From an uncultured Dokdonella sp. (lineage in GTDB: Bacteria; Pseudomonadota; Gammaproteobacteria; Xanthomonadales; Rhodanobacteraceae): a stretch of DNA of 32,379 nucleotides. The DNA is taken from assembly GCA_934526015.1 (NCBI GenBank), contig CAKSZY010000023.1:1-32379 (forward strand), in the 5' to 3' direction. Made by a program: the position numbers and the translations under genes. Below the pieces are notes generated by a model. The model was not told where the DNA came from, made no database searches, and saw only the letters and a program-made list of their open reading frames with translations. The stretch's first letter is position 1, and every line of letters begins with the position of its first letter. Shown here in pieces: positions 1 through 10,326 of the stretch.

Positions 1-440
1 CTTCTCCCCTCACGCCAAGTCCCTGAAGGTCAAGGGCTCAGAGCAGGGCTGTTACACCACGTCCAGGGACACCGCCCTGACATCGGTGCCCGATGCGCGC
101 GACCGCCGGCCGCGGCGGTCCCGCCACCATCCCGCCCTCGACAGCGATTTCCACCCCTGCGGACCCTGGCAGGGCTACACCAATCCGATGGTCGGCGCGT
201 GCCGGCGATGCTGCGCAACGACCGCCTGCTCGGCGCGGGCTTCGATCCCGGCGGCTGGGCGGCCCGGGCCCGACCCGGCCAGCGCGGCCATGCCGGCATG
301 CACGGCCGCATGGCGCCGCGGGCTGCCGTGCCGGGCCATCGGCGCTGGTATATTCGGGACCGCAGCCGCTGGCGGAATCCCATGCAATCCAGCCCTTTTT
401 CGCCCCACCGGCCGGTCCGGCCACGCGCAGGCAGCGGCGC
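1..440. other. gene-poor stretch at window start
   Basis: Several open frames cross this stretch on both strands, but none has a recognisable domain, a convincing ribosome binding site or protein-like composition. In GC-rich DNA long open frames arise by chance. The only signal I can point to is the TATATT at 349-354, which may belong to a promoter for the gene starting at 441. The first ~90 bases could hold the edge of a gene that lies outside the window. Confidence 0.5.
349..354 (+). promoter_or_regulatory. candidate -10 box upstream of GGDEF/EAL gene
   Basis: TATATT lies 87 bases before the start at 441 in otherwise very GC-rich DNA. No good -35 is seen at 17 bases; CTGCCG is the nearest weak candidate. 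Inferred from AT content and position only. Confidence 0.35.
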
Positions 441-3143
441 ATGAACGCCCTGCCGAACGCACGCCGTCCGCGCAACCGGGCCGCCCTGCTCGCCCAGTTG
501 CCGGCGCGCGTCGGCGAGTTGCGCCAGCGCGGCGAGCATCTCGCCCGCGACGGCTGGGACATCAATGCGATGTGGCTGTTGGCCAATGACGCCGAAGCGC
601 TGGCCGACGCCAGCGCACGGCTCGGCGACGAGGCGTCCTCGAAACAGCTGGTCACCCTGGCCGATTGCCTGTGGCCGCTGCTCGACCTGCCGGCGCTGCC
701 CGACGCCGAGGCGATGCCGCACATTGCCGCGGCGCTGTCGGCGCTGGCCAGTACGCCGGACCTGGCGACGGATGACGACGGTCCCGGCGAGGAAGCGACG
801 CTGTTCGGCTACGCCGCCAGCGAGGACAACGGGTACCCACTGCTGCTGCGTCCGCCCGCCCAGTACTGGCGACGCTTCGCCGGATTGCGGCCGGTGCCGG
901 CCGCGCCGACGCCCGTGCGCGCCAGCGAACCGCCGCCGCTGACGCCGGCCGAAACCGCCCCGCTCCCGCCGCCGGAACCGCTGCCCGCGCCGAAAGCGCC
1001 CGTGGCCGCCGCGGCAGCGCCGCCTGCGGCGGTGACGGCAACACCGATCACGACGCCGGCGATGCCGCCGGCGGAGGCCGCGCCGGCCAGCGCCGACGAC
1101 AGCGGCAGCCGCATCGCCCTGCACCTCGGCGATGGCAGTCCGCTCGCCGCCGACCTCGACCTCAAGCTGCGTGCGACCGGCCACGACCTGCGTTCGCTGC
1201 GCGATCCGGCCGAACTGAAGAACCTGTTGAGCCGGATCACGCCGGCACTGGTCGTGCTGACCGGACAGGCCCTCGACGGGGTCGAGGAAATCGGCGCGCT
1301 CGTGCAGGCGGCGCGTGCGCGCAGCAGTCGGCGTCTGGTCTGGATCATGGCCGCCGCACAGACCGATCTGGCCGCACGCCTGCGCGTCATGCGCGCCGGC
1401 TGCGATGCCCTGGTCGCGCTGCCGGCCCCGGTCAGCGACGTCATCGCCCGCATCGAGGAACTCGGCGATGCCGCCCGCGCCGATCCCTACCGGGTGATGA
1501 TCGTCGAGGACGACCGCTCGCAGGCGATGTTCGCCGAATCGATCCTGCGCAAGAGCGGCATGCAGACCCTGATCGTCGCCGAGGCGGCGGCGGTGCTCGA
1601 CCAGCTCGACGACTTCGCGCCCGACCTCGTGCTGATGGACCTGCACATGCCGGAATGCGACGGCATCGAGCTGACCGCGTTGATCCGCGAGCGCGAGGCG
1701 CACATCTCGACGCCGATCGTGTTCCTGTCCGGTGAAAGCGACACCGATCGCCACTTCGATGCGCTCAGCGCCGGCGGCGACGACTTCCTCTCCAAGCCGA
1801 TCGCACCGAAGCACCTGATCGCCGCGGTCGGCAGCCGCGTGCGGCGTGCGCGCCAGCTCGCGCGCCGGCGCACGCCCGGCGTGCGCGAGGCGGCGCGTGG
1901 CGTGCATGACATCGTCACCCTGACCCATCGCCTCGCCGACCTGCTGGCGATGGAGGATGCGGCCACCCGCAACGGCGGGCTTCTGTTCGTCGAGATCGAG
2001 GATGGCCAGCGCGTGCACGGGCGCATCGGCACGCCGGCATTCGAGGCCCTGGTCGAGGCGGTCATGACCGCTGCCGCCAGCCGGCTCGGCGCCGCCGACA
2101 TGCTCGCGCGCTGCGGCGACAGCGGCTTCCTCATCCTCAATCCGGCCTTCGCCACGCGAGCCCTCGTCGAGTTCGCGCGCGAGTTGCGCGAGCAGGTCTC
2201 GCACACGCGGTTCAACGCCACCGACGAAAACCTGCGCATCGGCATCGTCGTCGGCATCTGCCCGTTCACCGCCGCAGCCGGCGATGCCAAGGCCATGACC
2301 GAGGCCGCCGAGCGGGCGATGCTCGAGGCGCGCCTGCCGGGACGCGACGGCATCCACGTGCATGAAGCGCCGGCCGGCGGCGCCGACGGCGGCGCCATCG
2401 TCAGCGCGATCCGCCAGGCCCTGGAAACCTCGGCGTTCCGTGTCGTCTTCCAGCCGATCGTGTCGCTGCGCGGCGAGGAAGAGGAACAGTTCCAGGCCTT
2501 GCTGCGCCTGCCGGCCGGCGACCATCGCATGTATGCGGCGAGCGAACTGGTGCCCGCCGCGGAACGTGCCGGGCTGATCGCCGAGGTCGATCGCTGGGTG
2601 CTCGGCGAATGCATCCGCACGATCAGCGAGCGCCTGCACGACGGTCACCGCCTGCGCCTGTTCGCCAGCCAGTCGCTGGCCAGCGTGCGCGAGACCGGCC
2701 GCATCGACTGGCTGCGCCAGCAGCTCGACCAGCATCGCGTCCCCGCCGCCCAGCTGGTGCTGGAGTTGCGCATGGACGATGCGGTCGGTGCCTTGCAGGA
2801 AACGGTGGCGTTCTGCCTGGCCCTGAAGCAGCTCGGCGTCGGCGCGGCGATCTCCGGATTCGACGCCGGCATGCGCGGCAACGAACTGCTGCGCCACCTG
2901 CCGGTCGACTTCGTCAAGCTGTCGGCACGCTATGCGCATGCGCATGACGAGGCGGTCCGCAGCGACCTGCGGGAACTCGTGCGGGTCGCCCGCGAGAGCG
3001 GCCGACGCGTGATCGCCCCGCGGGTCGAGGACGCGCGTGCCGCCGCCGCGCTGTGGTCCGGCGGCGTCGACCTGATCCAGGGCAACTTCGTGCAGCAGGC
3101 CGAACGCGACCTGTCCTACGACTTCCACACCTCCGCGGTGTGA
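441..3143 (+). CDS. response regulator with degenerate GGDEF and EAL domains (probable c-di-GMP receptor)
   Basis: A 900-residue cytoplasmic signalling protein. Residues 1-~100 are helical and HPt-like, followed by a Pro/Ala-rich linker, a receiver-like stretch without obvious acidic site (~220-340), a canonical receiver (~350-470, phospho-acceptor D400, K452), a GGDEF-type domain (~475-640) and an EAL-type domain (~650-890). The GGDEF signature reads CGDSGF (558-563) rather than GGDEF. The EAL signature reads QALLR (685-689), so the catalytic Glu is Gln, and the usual DDFG is SGFD (805-808). Neither synthesis nor hydrolysis of c-di-GMP is therefore expected. By analogy with FimX/LapD-type proteins it may bind c-di-GMP or regulate through protein contacts. 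The ATG at 441 was chosen because recognisable sequence starts there; the frame stays open upstream to 93. A hybrid kinase follows after 16 bases and is the obvious phosphodonor candidate. Confidence 0.85.
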   Translation: MNALPNARRPRNRAALLAQLPARVGELRQRGEHLARDGWDINAMWLLANDAEALADASARLGDEASSKQLVTLADCLWPLLDLPALPDAEAMPHIAAALSALASTPDLATDDDGPGEEATLFGYAASEDNGYPLLLRPPAQYWRRFAGLRPVPAAPTPVRASEPPPLTPAETAPLPPPEPLPAPKAPVAAAAAPPAAVTATPITTPAMPPAEAAPASADDSGSRIALHLGDGSPLAADLDLKLRATGHDLRSLRDPAELKNLLSRITPALVVLTGQALDGVEEIGALVQAARARSSRRLVWIMAAAQTDLAARLRVMRAGCDALVALPAPVSDVIARIEELGDAARADPYRVMIVEDDRSQAMFAESILRKSGMQTLIVAEAAAVLDQLDDFAPDLVLMDLHMPECDGIELTALIREREAHISTPIVFLSGESDTDRHFDALSAGGDDFLSKPIAPKHLIAAVGSRVRRARQLARRRTPGVREAARGVHDIVTLTHRLADLLAMEDAATRNGGLLFVEIEDGQRVHGRIGTPAFEALVEAVMTAAASRLGAADMLARCGDSGFLILNPAFATRALVEFARELREQVSHTRFNATDENLRIGIVVGICPFTAAAGDAKAMTEAAERAMLEARLPGRDGIHVHEAPAGGADGGAIVSAIRQALETSAFRVVFQPIVSLRGEEEEQFQALLRLPAGDHRMYAASELVPAAERAGLIAEVDRWVLGECIRTISERLHDGHRLRLFASQSLASVRETGRIDWLRQQLDQHRVPAAQLVLELRMDDAVGALQETVAFCLALKQLGVGAAISGFDAGMRGNELLRHLPVDFVKLSARYAHAHDEAVRSDLRELVRVARESGRRVIAPRVEDARAAAALWSGGVDLIQGNFVQQAERDLSYDFHTSAV

Positions 3144-3159
3144 ACCGGCCCGCACCGGC

Positions 3160-5436
<2,277 letters not shown>

Positions 5437-5442
5437 GCGGCC

Positions 5443-5913
5443 TCAGTCGCCGAGGCGGGCCTGCAGGTAGGTGGCTTCACCGAGCTGCGCAACGAGGCCG
5501 TGCTGGGTTTCGAGCCAGTCGATGTGCTCTTCCGCAGACTCGAGGAGGTCTTCGAGCAGTTCCCGGCTGACGTAGTCGCCGAGGGTTTCGCAACCGGCAA
5601 TGCCGGCCTTGAGTTCGGACACCGCGGCCTGCTCGAGCTTGAGGTCGCAGGCCAGCGCCTCGACCGGCGTCTCGCCGATCAGCAGCTTGCCGAGCTTCTG
5701 CAGGTTCGGCAGGCCCTCGAGGAAGAGGATGCGGTCGATGAGCTTGTCCGCATGCTTCATTTCGTCGATCGATGCCTTGTACGCGTGACTGGCGAGTTCG
5801 CCGAAGCCCCAGTTGCGGTACATGCGGTAATGCAGGAAGTACTGGTTGATCGCGGTCAGTTCGTTGCAGAGCACCTTGTTGAGGCTCTCGATGACCTTGG
5901 CATCACCCTTCAT
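5443..5913 (-). CDS. bfr: bacterioferritin
   Basis: A 156-residue haem-binding ferritin expected to form a 24-mer iron store in the cytoplasm. It aligns without gaps to E. coli Bfr through the active-site regions: E18, E51, H54, E94 and H130 of the di-iron ferroxidase centre and the haem ligand M52 are all in place. The sixth expected ligand, E127, is Ala here (codon GCG at 5533-5535; a single base from GAG), with Glu at 128 and 129. This could slow ferroxidation, be compensated by a neighbouring Glu, mark a subunit that works in a mixed shell, or be a sequence error. The stop lies 6 bases from the convergent kinase gene. bfd lies 164 bases upstream on the same strand, as expected for an iron store and its release ferredoxin. 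GGAGAC precedes the ATG. Confidence 0.95.
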   Translation of the reverse strand: MKGDAKVIESLNKVLCNELTAINQYFLHYRMYRNWGFGELASHAYKASIDEMKHADKLIDRILFLEGLPNLQKLGKLLIGETPVEALACDLKLEQAAVSELKAGIAGCETLGDYVSRELLEDLLESAEEHIDWLETQHGLVAQLGEATYLQARLGD

Positions 5914-6077
5914 CGTCGTGTCTCCGTGCAGGCGGACGCCGACGCGGCATCCAGCGGCCCGCGACTATAGCCACGCCGGGAAAATCATGGGGTAACGCGA
6001 ATCGCACGCATTATCCGCGCGGGTCCGCTGCAGGGATCCGCGCGGAATGGATGGCGCGCAAGGCGCCGGAACCGACC

Positions 6078-6284
6078 TCAGGCGGCGAGGGCCAGCCGCA
6101 ACGGGAAGGCGCGCGTGCGCGTGGCGCGAGCCTCGGCGAGGATCTCGCCGGCGAGATCGGCACAGCTGCCGCAGCAATCCGAACACCCCGTGCGACGGGT
6201 CAGTTCGGCGAGCGTGTCCACGCCGCTGGCGACGGCTTCGTGGATGTCACGGTCGGTTACGGCATTGCAGACGCAGACGTACAT
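6078..6284 (-). CDS. bfd: bacterioferritin-associated [2Fe-2S] ferredoxin
   Basis: A 68-residue protein with the Bfd pattern: C4 and C6 at the N terminus (YVCVCNAVTD) and C38 and C41 in CCGSC, matching the CxC...CxxC spacing of E. coli Bfd. Two further Cys are at 34 and 37. Bfd docks on Bfr and passes electrons to the haem to mobilise stored ferric iron. The C-terminal ~20 residues extend past the usual fold. A Fur-box-like palindrome lies 40 bases upstream at 6324-6338, suggesting derepression under iron starvation, the expected logic for an iron-release protein. bfr follows on the same strand after 164 bases. Confidence 0.9.
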   Translation of the reverse strand: MYVCVCNAVTDRDIHEAVASGVDTLAELTRRTGCSDCCGSCADLAGEILAEARATRTRAFPLRLALAA

Positions 6285-6323
6285 GGGCGGGCACCGGGGG
6301 GAACGCCCGCATTGAAGTGCAAA

Positions 6324-6338
6324 TGAGAATGATTGTCA
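6324..6338 (-). promoter_or_regulatory. Fur-box-like operator upstream of bfd
   Basis: TGAGAATGATTGTCA matches the 7-1-7 Fur palindrome TGATAAT-N-ATTATCA at 12 of 14 positions and stands out as AT-rich in GC-rich DNA. It sits 40 bases before bfd and overlaps the stop codon of rppH. Binding by Fur is inferred. Confidence 0.7.
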
Positions 6339-6881
6339 ACCACCTTCGGCCGACGCGGCCACCGCCTCGGCCAGGGCAAGACGTTGTTCGGCCAGCGAAA
6401 ACCGGCACAGCGCCTCGGCCATCGGCTCGAGATGCCGCAGCGCCTGCTCGTAGACGCGGCGCTTGAACGGCACCACGTGCAGGGTCGGATACCAGAAGTC
6501 GACCCAGCGCCAGAGGTCGAATTCGGGATGCTCATTGCCGTCCAGGCGCAGGTGTTCCTCCTCGCCGATGAAGCGCAGCAGGAACCAGACCTGTTTCTGG
6601 CCGACGCAGGTCGGCCGCGCATTGCGGCGCACGAAGCGGTTCGGCAGGCGGTAGCGCAGCCAGCCCGGGGTCGCCCCGAGCACCTCGACATGCTCGGCGC
6701 GCAGGCCGACTTCCTCTTCCAGTTCGCGGTACATCGCCTCCAGCGGCGTCTCGTCGGTGCGCATGCCGCCCTGCGGAAACTGCCAGCCATCGCGCGAGAT
6801 GCGGCGCGCCCAGAACACGCGCCCGTCGTCACGGATGAGGATGATGCCCACGTTGGGACGGTAGCCGTCCGGATCGATCAC
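6336..6881 (-). CDS. rppH: RNA pyrophosphohydrolase (Nudix)
   Basis: RppH removes pyrophosphate from 5'-triphosphorylated mRNA and so triggers RNase E-dependent decay. The Nudix box runs from GGMRTDE through RELEEEVG and has the G-x5-E-x7-RE-x2-EE-xG pattern. The N terminus [14 protein letters not shown] and the FWARR and GWQFPQGG segments are typical. I chose the GTG at 6881 because family members begin at exactly this IDPDGYRPN and GAGG lies 4 bases upstream; this gives 181 residues. An ATG at 6956 would add 25 residues without family resemblance. The C-terminal tail of ~20 residues is Ala-rich. The 3' end overlaps the Fur-box-like operator of bfd. Confidence 0.92.
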   Translation of the reverse strand: MIDPDGYRPNVGIILIRDDGRVFWARRISRDGWQFPQGGMRTDETPLEAMYRELEEEVGLRAEHVEVLGATPGWLRYRLPNRFVRRNARPTCVGQKQVWFLLRFIGEEEHLRLDGNEHPEFDLWRWVDFWYPTLHVVPFKRRVYEQALRHLEPMAEALCRFSLAEQRLALAEAVAASAEGG

Positions 6882-7074
6882 GTCGCCTCGCAGGGCACGG
6901 CAGGAGCGAACGCTCCGGTGCGGTGCCGGAAATGGAAACTGCGACCGATTGTCCACAGCGCCGGCAGGAGCATCAAGCCGGCGCGCCGCGGACGAAGGTC
7001 CGCACCTGTGTCGCGCACCTTGGCCGTGTTCCGCGGTCTCGTCCGCGAACCCTCCGGCCCTGCATCGGGCCTCG

Positions 7075-7103
7075 TTTACCGCGCCCCTGCGCGCGGGTAC
7101 AAT
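7075..7103 (+). promoter_or_regulatory. promoter of the tRNA gene
   Basis: TTTACC at 7075-7080 and TACAAT at 7098-7103 are separated by exactly 17 bases, giving a sigma-70-type promoter whose start point would be near 7110, about 59 bases before the tRNA. The DNA between rppH and this site (6882-7074) holds no gene I can support. Confidence 0.65.
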
Positions 7104-7168
7104 GCACGCCCCCTTGCGCCCTGCAGCCCGACCGATCGGAGCGTGGCCCGCGCGAGGACCGTGATTCC

Positions 7169-7245
7169 GGCTATGTAGCTCAGACGGTTAGAGCGCGAGA
7201 CTCATAATCCCGAGGTCGGTGGTTCGATCCCACCCATAGCCACCA
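7169..7245 (+). tRNA. tRNA with CAT anticodon (probable elongator tRNA-Met)
   Basis: The cloverleaf is complete over 77 bases: acceptor GGCTATG pairs with CATAGCC, D arm 7178-7194, anticodon loop CTCATAA with CAT at 7203-7205, T arm GGTGG-TTCGATC-CCACC, and an encoded CCA. The acceptor stem resembles E. coli elongator tRNA-Met. tRNA-Ile with a lysidine-modified CAT cannot be excluded by anticodon alone; an initiator tRNA is unlikely because the first acceptor pair is matched. One anticodon-stem pair is A29-C41 (7198 with 7210), a mismatch. Confidence 0.93.
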
Positions 7246-7252
7246 CGTCCAA

Positions 7253-7276
7253 CCCCGCGTCCGTGCGGGGTTTTTT
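7253..7276 (+). terminator. Rho-independent terminator of the tRNA
   Basis: CCCCGC and GCGGGG form a 6-bp stem around a 6-base loop, followed directly by six T residues, eight bases after the tRNA CCA. Confidence 0.9.
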
Positions 7277-7418
7277 GTGCGCGGAGTTTCCGGCATGCGT
7301 CCGCGAAAAGCCGCTCTCGACGCCTCTGTGCCCGGTTCGTGCCTGGTTCCGTGCCCAAACCATGCAGGCGAAGGCAAGCAAGAATGGTCCGAATGACCCA
7401 GGACCTTTCAGGCGCGGA

Positions 7419-9152
7419 TCAGCGGGCGTCGACGCCGAGCGCGCGATACGGCCAATAGCCATGCGGATGCAGTGCGGGGCGCGTCGAGGGCGGCGCGACC
7501 GGCTCGCCGCGCCTGCGCGCGAGCCAGAGGTCGGCGCGTTCGATGACGAGCCAGTCGGAGCGGAACGGCTGCACGAGCTCGGCGCTGCGCAGATCGTCGG
7601 CGCCGAGCTGCGCAACGTAGCGGACCACGCGGCCTTCGGGATGCGCGGCGGCCCAGTCCTCGCCGCCGCCCGGCGGAAACGCCGCGATCGGCTTGTCGAG
7701 GCGGCCGAGGAAGCGGAACTGGTTGTGGTAGACGTCGAGGTTGGCCAGCGGCACGCCGGCGCGTTCGAGTGCGCCGAGGTGGCGGGCGGCCGGGGCGACG
7801 TCGAAGCGCGGCCACAGGGTCTGCGCGAACAGCACGTAGACAAGGGCGGTGGCGACGATCGAGGCGGCGGAGATGCGGCGCAGCGCGCTCTCGTCATCGC
7901 GTGCGCGCGGCAGCAGGACGCCACCGAGGAGGGCGGCGGCGAGGGCGAAGAGCGGACTCGCGGCGGCGAGATCGATGTACCAGACCGAATCGATGCGCCC
8001 GGAGGCAACGGCATGCGGCAGCCACAGCAGCGCGGCCGCGCCGGCGAGGGCGAAGAGGCCGAGCCATTGGCTGCCGCTCCACCACGCCGCGCGCCGGCCC
8101 TTGCGCACGAGTACGGCGAAGCCGGCCGCGAGCAGCATCGCGCCGCCGGCCGCTTCCGGCAGCAGGTAATAGGGCTGCTTGCCGCTGATCGCCGAAAAGG
8201 CAACGAACACCGGCAGCAGCCAGCAGGCGAGGAACCGCCAGCCGGTGGCCCGCGGCGCGCGCGCGACCTGCAGGACGGCCTGCCAGGATCGCGGCCACAG
8301 CGCCCACGGCAGGGCCAGCATCGGCAGCACCGACAGGTACCACCACCACGGCTCGGCATGATCGAAGCTGTCGACCATGCGGCCGGTGGTCTGCATGAAG
8401 AAGAGTTCGTCGCGATAGGCCGCGCCGCCGGCGTGCGCGGCGGCGAACGCCCAGGCCAGCAGCACCGCGCAGCCGGCAACGAGGGCGAGGCCGCCGCCGA
8501 AATACCAGCGCCGGCGCTCGCGCGCGGCCCACGGGTGCCACCACGGCCCGAGCAGGAACGGAAACACGACATGCAGCAGCATGACCGGCCCCTTGCTCAT
8601 CAGGCCGGCGGCGACGGCGACGGCGAACCAGGCGAAAGCCGGGCGCCGCGCCGCGTCGCGCGCGACCAGTGCGTTGAGCGCGGCCAGCACGCACACGCAC
8701 AACAGCAGCTCGTACATGATCTGCAGGGCGAACAGGAACGCGTAGCAGAATGCCGCCAGCAGCCACGGCACGAGCCGTGCGACGGTTGGCTCGTGCGGCC
8801 ACAGCACGCGCGCGAGGCGGCGCGCCAACACCAGCACGGCGAATCCGCAGATCACCTGGAGCAGGCGCGGCCAGACGTCACCGACGCCGCCGACCGCCCA
8901 GCCGGCATGGATCAACCAGAACAGCAACGGCACCTTGTGGCTGTACGGCTCGCCGTTGCTGTACGGCACGAGGAACTGCCCGCTGCTCCACATCTCCCAG
9001 GCGACGCCGAGCGTGCGCGTGGAGTACAGCGGCATCGGCCCGGTCGCGAAGATCGCCACCAGCGCTGCCGCCGTCCACAGCAGCATCCAGCCGTCCTCGC
9101 GCCACCACCCAGGCACGTCGCCGTGCCGGGCCAGCGAAACCTGCCCCGCCAT
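7419..9152 (-). CDS. polytopic glycosyltransferase, ArnT/PMT-like (GT-C fold)
   Basis: A 577-residue inner-membrane protein with about a dozen hydrophobic segments, in the family that transfers sugars from polyprenyl-phosphate donors to lipid A, lipids or proteins. The first periplasmic loop contains TRTLGVAWEMW, then FLVPYSNGEPYSHKVPLLFW, which matches the usual motif of the family (...NG.PY..KPPL..W). The acidic pair often seen before the RY of this motif is not evident, so it may be a divergent subfamily and the substrate is unknown. The ATG at 9152 shares one base with the stop of the preceding glycerophosphotransferase-like gene (TGATG), so the two are translationally coupled and probably act in one surface-glycan pathway. 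A start at 9221 would lie inside that gene. Confidence 0.8.
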   Translation of the reverse strand: MAGQVSLARHGDVPGWWREDGWMLLWTAAALVAIFATGPMPLYSTRTLGVAWEMWSSGQFLVPYSNGEPYSHKVPLLFWLIHAGWAVGGVGDVWPRLLQVICGFAVLVLARRLARVLWPHEPTVARLVPWLLAAFCYAFLFALQIMYELLLCVCVLAALNALVARDAARRPAFAWFAVAVAAGLMSKGPVMLLHVVFPFLLGPWWHPWAARERRRWYFGGGLALVAGCAVLLAWAFAAAHAGGAAYRDELFFMQTTGRMVDSFDHAEPWWWYLSVLPMLALPWALWPRSWQAVLQVARAPRATGWRFLACWLLPVFVAFSAISGKQPYYLLPEAAGGAMLLAAGFAVLVRKGRRAAWWSGSQWLGLFALAGAAALLWLPHAVASGRIDSVWYIDLAAASPLFALAAALLGGVLLPRARDDESALRRISAASIVATALVYVLFAQTLWPRFDVAPAARHLGALERAGVPLANLDVYHNQFRFLGRLDKPIAAFPPGGGEDWAAAHPEGRVVRYVAQLGADDLRSAELVQPFRSDWLVIERADLWLARRRGEPVAPPSTRPALHPHGYWPYRALGVDAR

Positions 9153-10210
9153 CAGCCAGGATCCGCGCCGTCGGCGCGTTGCCAGCGCGCGTAGCGCACG
9201 CGTCCCTGCAGCTTGCGCCACAGGTTCATCGGCTTCGGCGCGAGCTCGCCGAACTCGCCGGCAAGCAGGGCATCGGTGGCGGCAAGCACGCGAGCGCTCG
9301 AGCGGCCGTCACGCCAGGGATGGATGTCGGCCGAATACGCGGCGATGTGCGCCTGCCGTTGCGGCGATGGGGCGAACGCCTCGGCGAGCGCGTCGTCGAG
9401 CGCCGCCGGTTCGGCGATGTCGATCATGTGCGGTTTCGGCGCGCGATTGCGCAAGGTCACCACCGGCTTGCCCTGGACGATGAATTCGGAGACCACCGAC
9501 GAAGTGTCGGAAACCAGCACGTCCGCCGCGCGCATCATCGGCACGAGGTCGGTGGCTTCGAGGAAGCGTGCGTTCGGCCCTTCCAGCGCGCGATAGCGGG
9601 CGACCAGTTCCGGGTCGGTCTTCGGATGCAGGGTCAGCAGCCAGTAGCGGTCGCCGCGCGCGACCTGGCGGGTGATGTCGGCCTGCAGCAGGCGCGCCGA
9701 ACTGAGCGACTCGGTGAAGGTGGCGGCATACATCACCACCGCCCGGCCGTCGGCCGGGCGCAGGTCCGGCGCTGCCGTTGCAGCGAACAGCGGATCGAGC
9801 TTCGGCCAGCCGGTCTCGACGACGGCGAAATGGCGGTGGTGCGCGGCCAGCTCGCGGAACGGCACGGTCGTCGCCGGACCCTGCGTGCAGTAGAGGTCGT
9901 ACAGGCTGCGGATGCGGAAGTGGCCGCGCTGCGGCGAGCGCTTCTCGACGTTGAAGCCGTGGAAGACCTGCACCTTGGCGCCGGGGAAGAAATGCGGCAC
10001 CCAGTTGTTGGCCGAAAACACCGCCTGCGGATCGAACGCGCGCACTTCGCGCGCGCCGGCGAGGCGGCGTTCGTCGTCACCCAGATACCTCGCCAGCGGC
10101 GTGGCGACGAACCAGGCGGCCTCGTCCCCGCGCGCCCGGATCGCCGCGGCCAGCGGCCGCAGGATCGGCAATGCATACAACTCGGAGGCGAACAGGAGAT
10201 AACGCCGCAT
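9152..10210 (-). CDS. CDP-glycerol glycerophosphotransferase-like protein
   Basis: A 352-residue protein resembling the TagB/TagF-type glycerophosphotransferase family (two-domain GT-B fold). Supporting segments are HGFNVEKR (acceptor/donor loop), TLHPKTDPE (the conserved HP), the ADVLVSDTSSVVSEF motif, and GKPVVTLRN. In Gram-positive bacteria such enzymes make teichoic acid; in proteobacteria homologues decorate capsules or LPS with polyol phosphates. The actual donor here is unknown. The ATG at 10210 was chosen because GGAAG lies 4 bases upstream and the family-like sequence starts there, although the frame stays open far upstream through ntrY. It ends in a one-base overlap with the membrane glycosyltransferase. 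It begins 117 bases after the NtrY-like kinase stop. Confidence 0.8.
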   Translation of the reverse strand: MRRYLLFASELYALPILRPLAAAIRARGDEAAWFVATPLARYLGDDERRLAGAREVRAFDPQAVFSANNWVPHFFPGAKVQVFHGFNVEKRSPQRGHFRIRSLYDLYCTQGPATTVPFRELAAHHRHFAVVETGWPKLDPLFAATAAPDLRPADGRAVVMYAATFTESLSSARLLQADITRQVARGDRYWLLTLHPKTDPELVARYRALEGPNARFLEATDLVPMMRAADVLVSDTSSVVSEFIVQGKPVVTLRNRAPKPHMIDIAEPAALDDALAEAFAPSPQRQAHIAAYSADIHPWRDGRSSARVLAATDALLAGEFGELAPKPMNLWRKLQGRVRYARWQRADGADPG

Positions 10211-10326
10211 AGGCTTCCACTGCGCCGGCGCAGGGTCGGCTGACGCGAAACGGTGGCGAAGCATGGCAACAAAGCGGGTCGGGCGTAAAGGCGCGGCGCG
10301 CTGACGGCACGATCGCCGCCGCCGCT

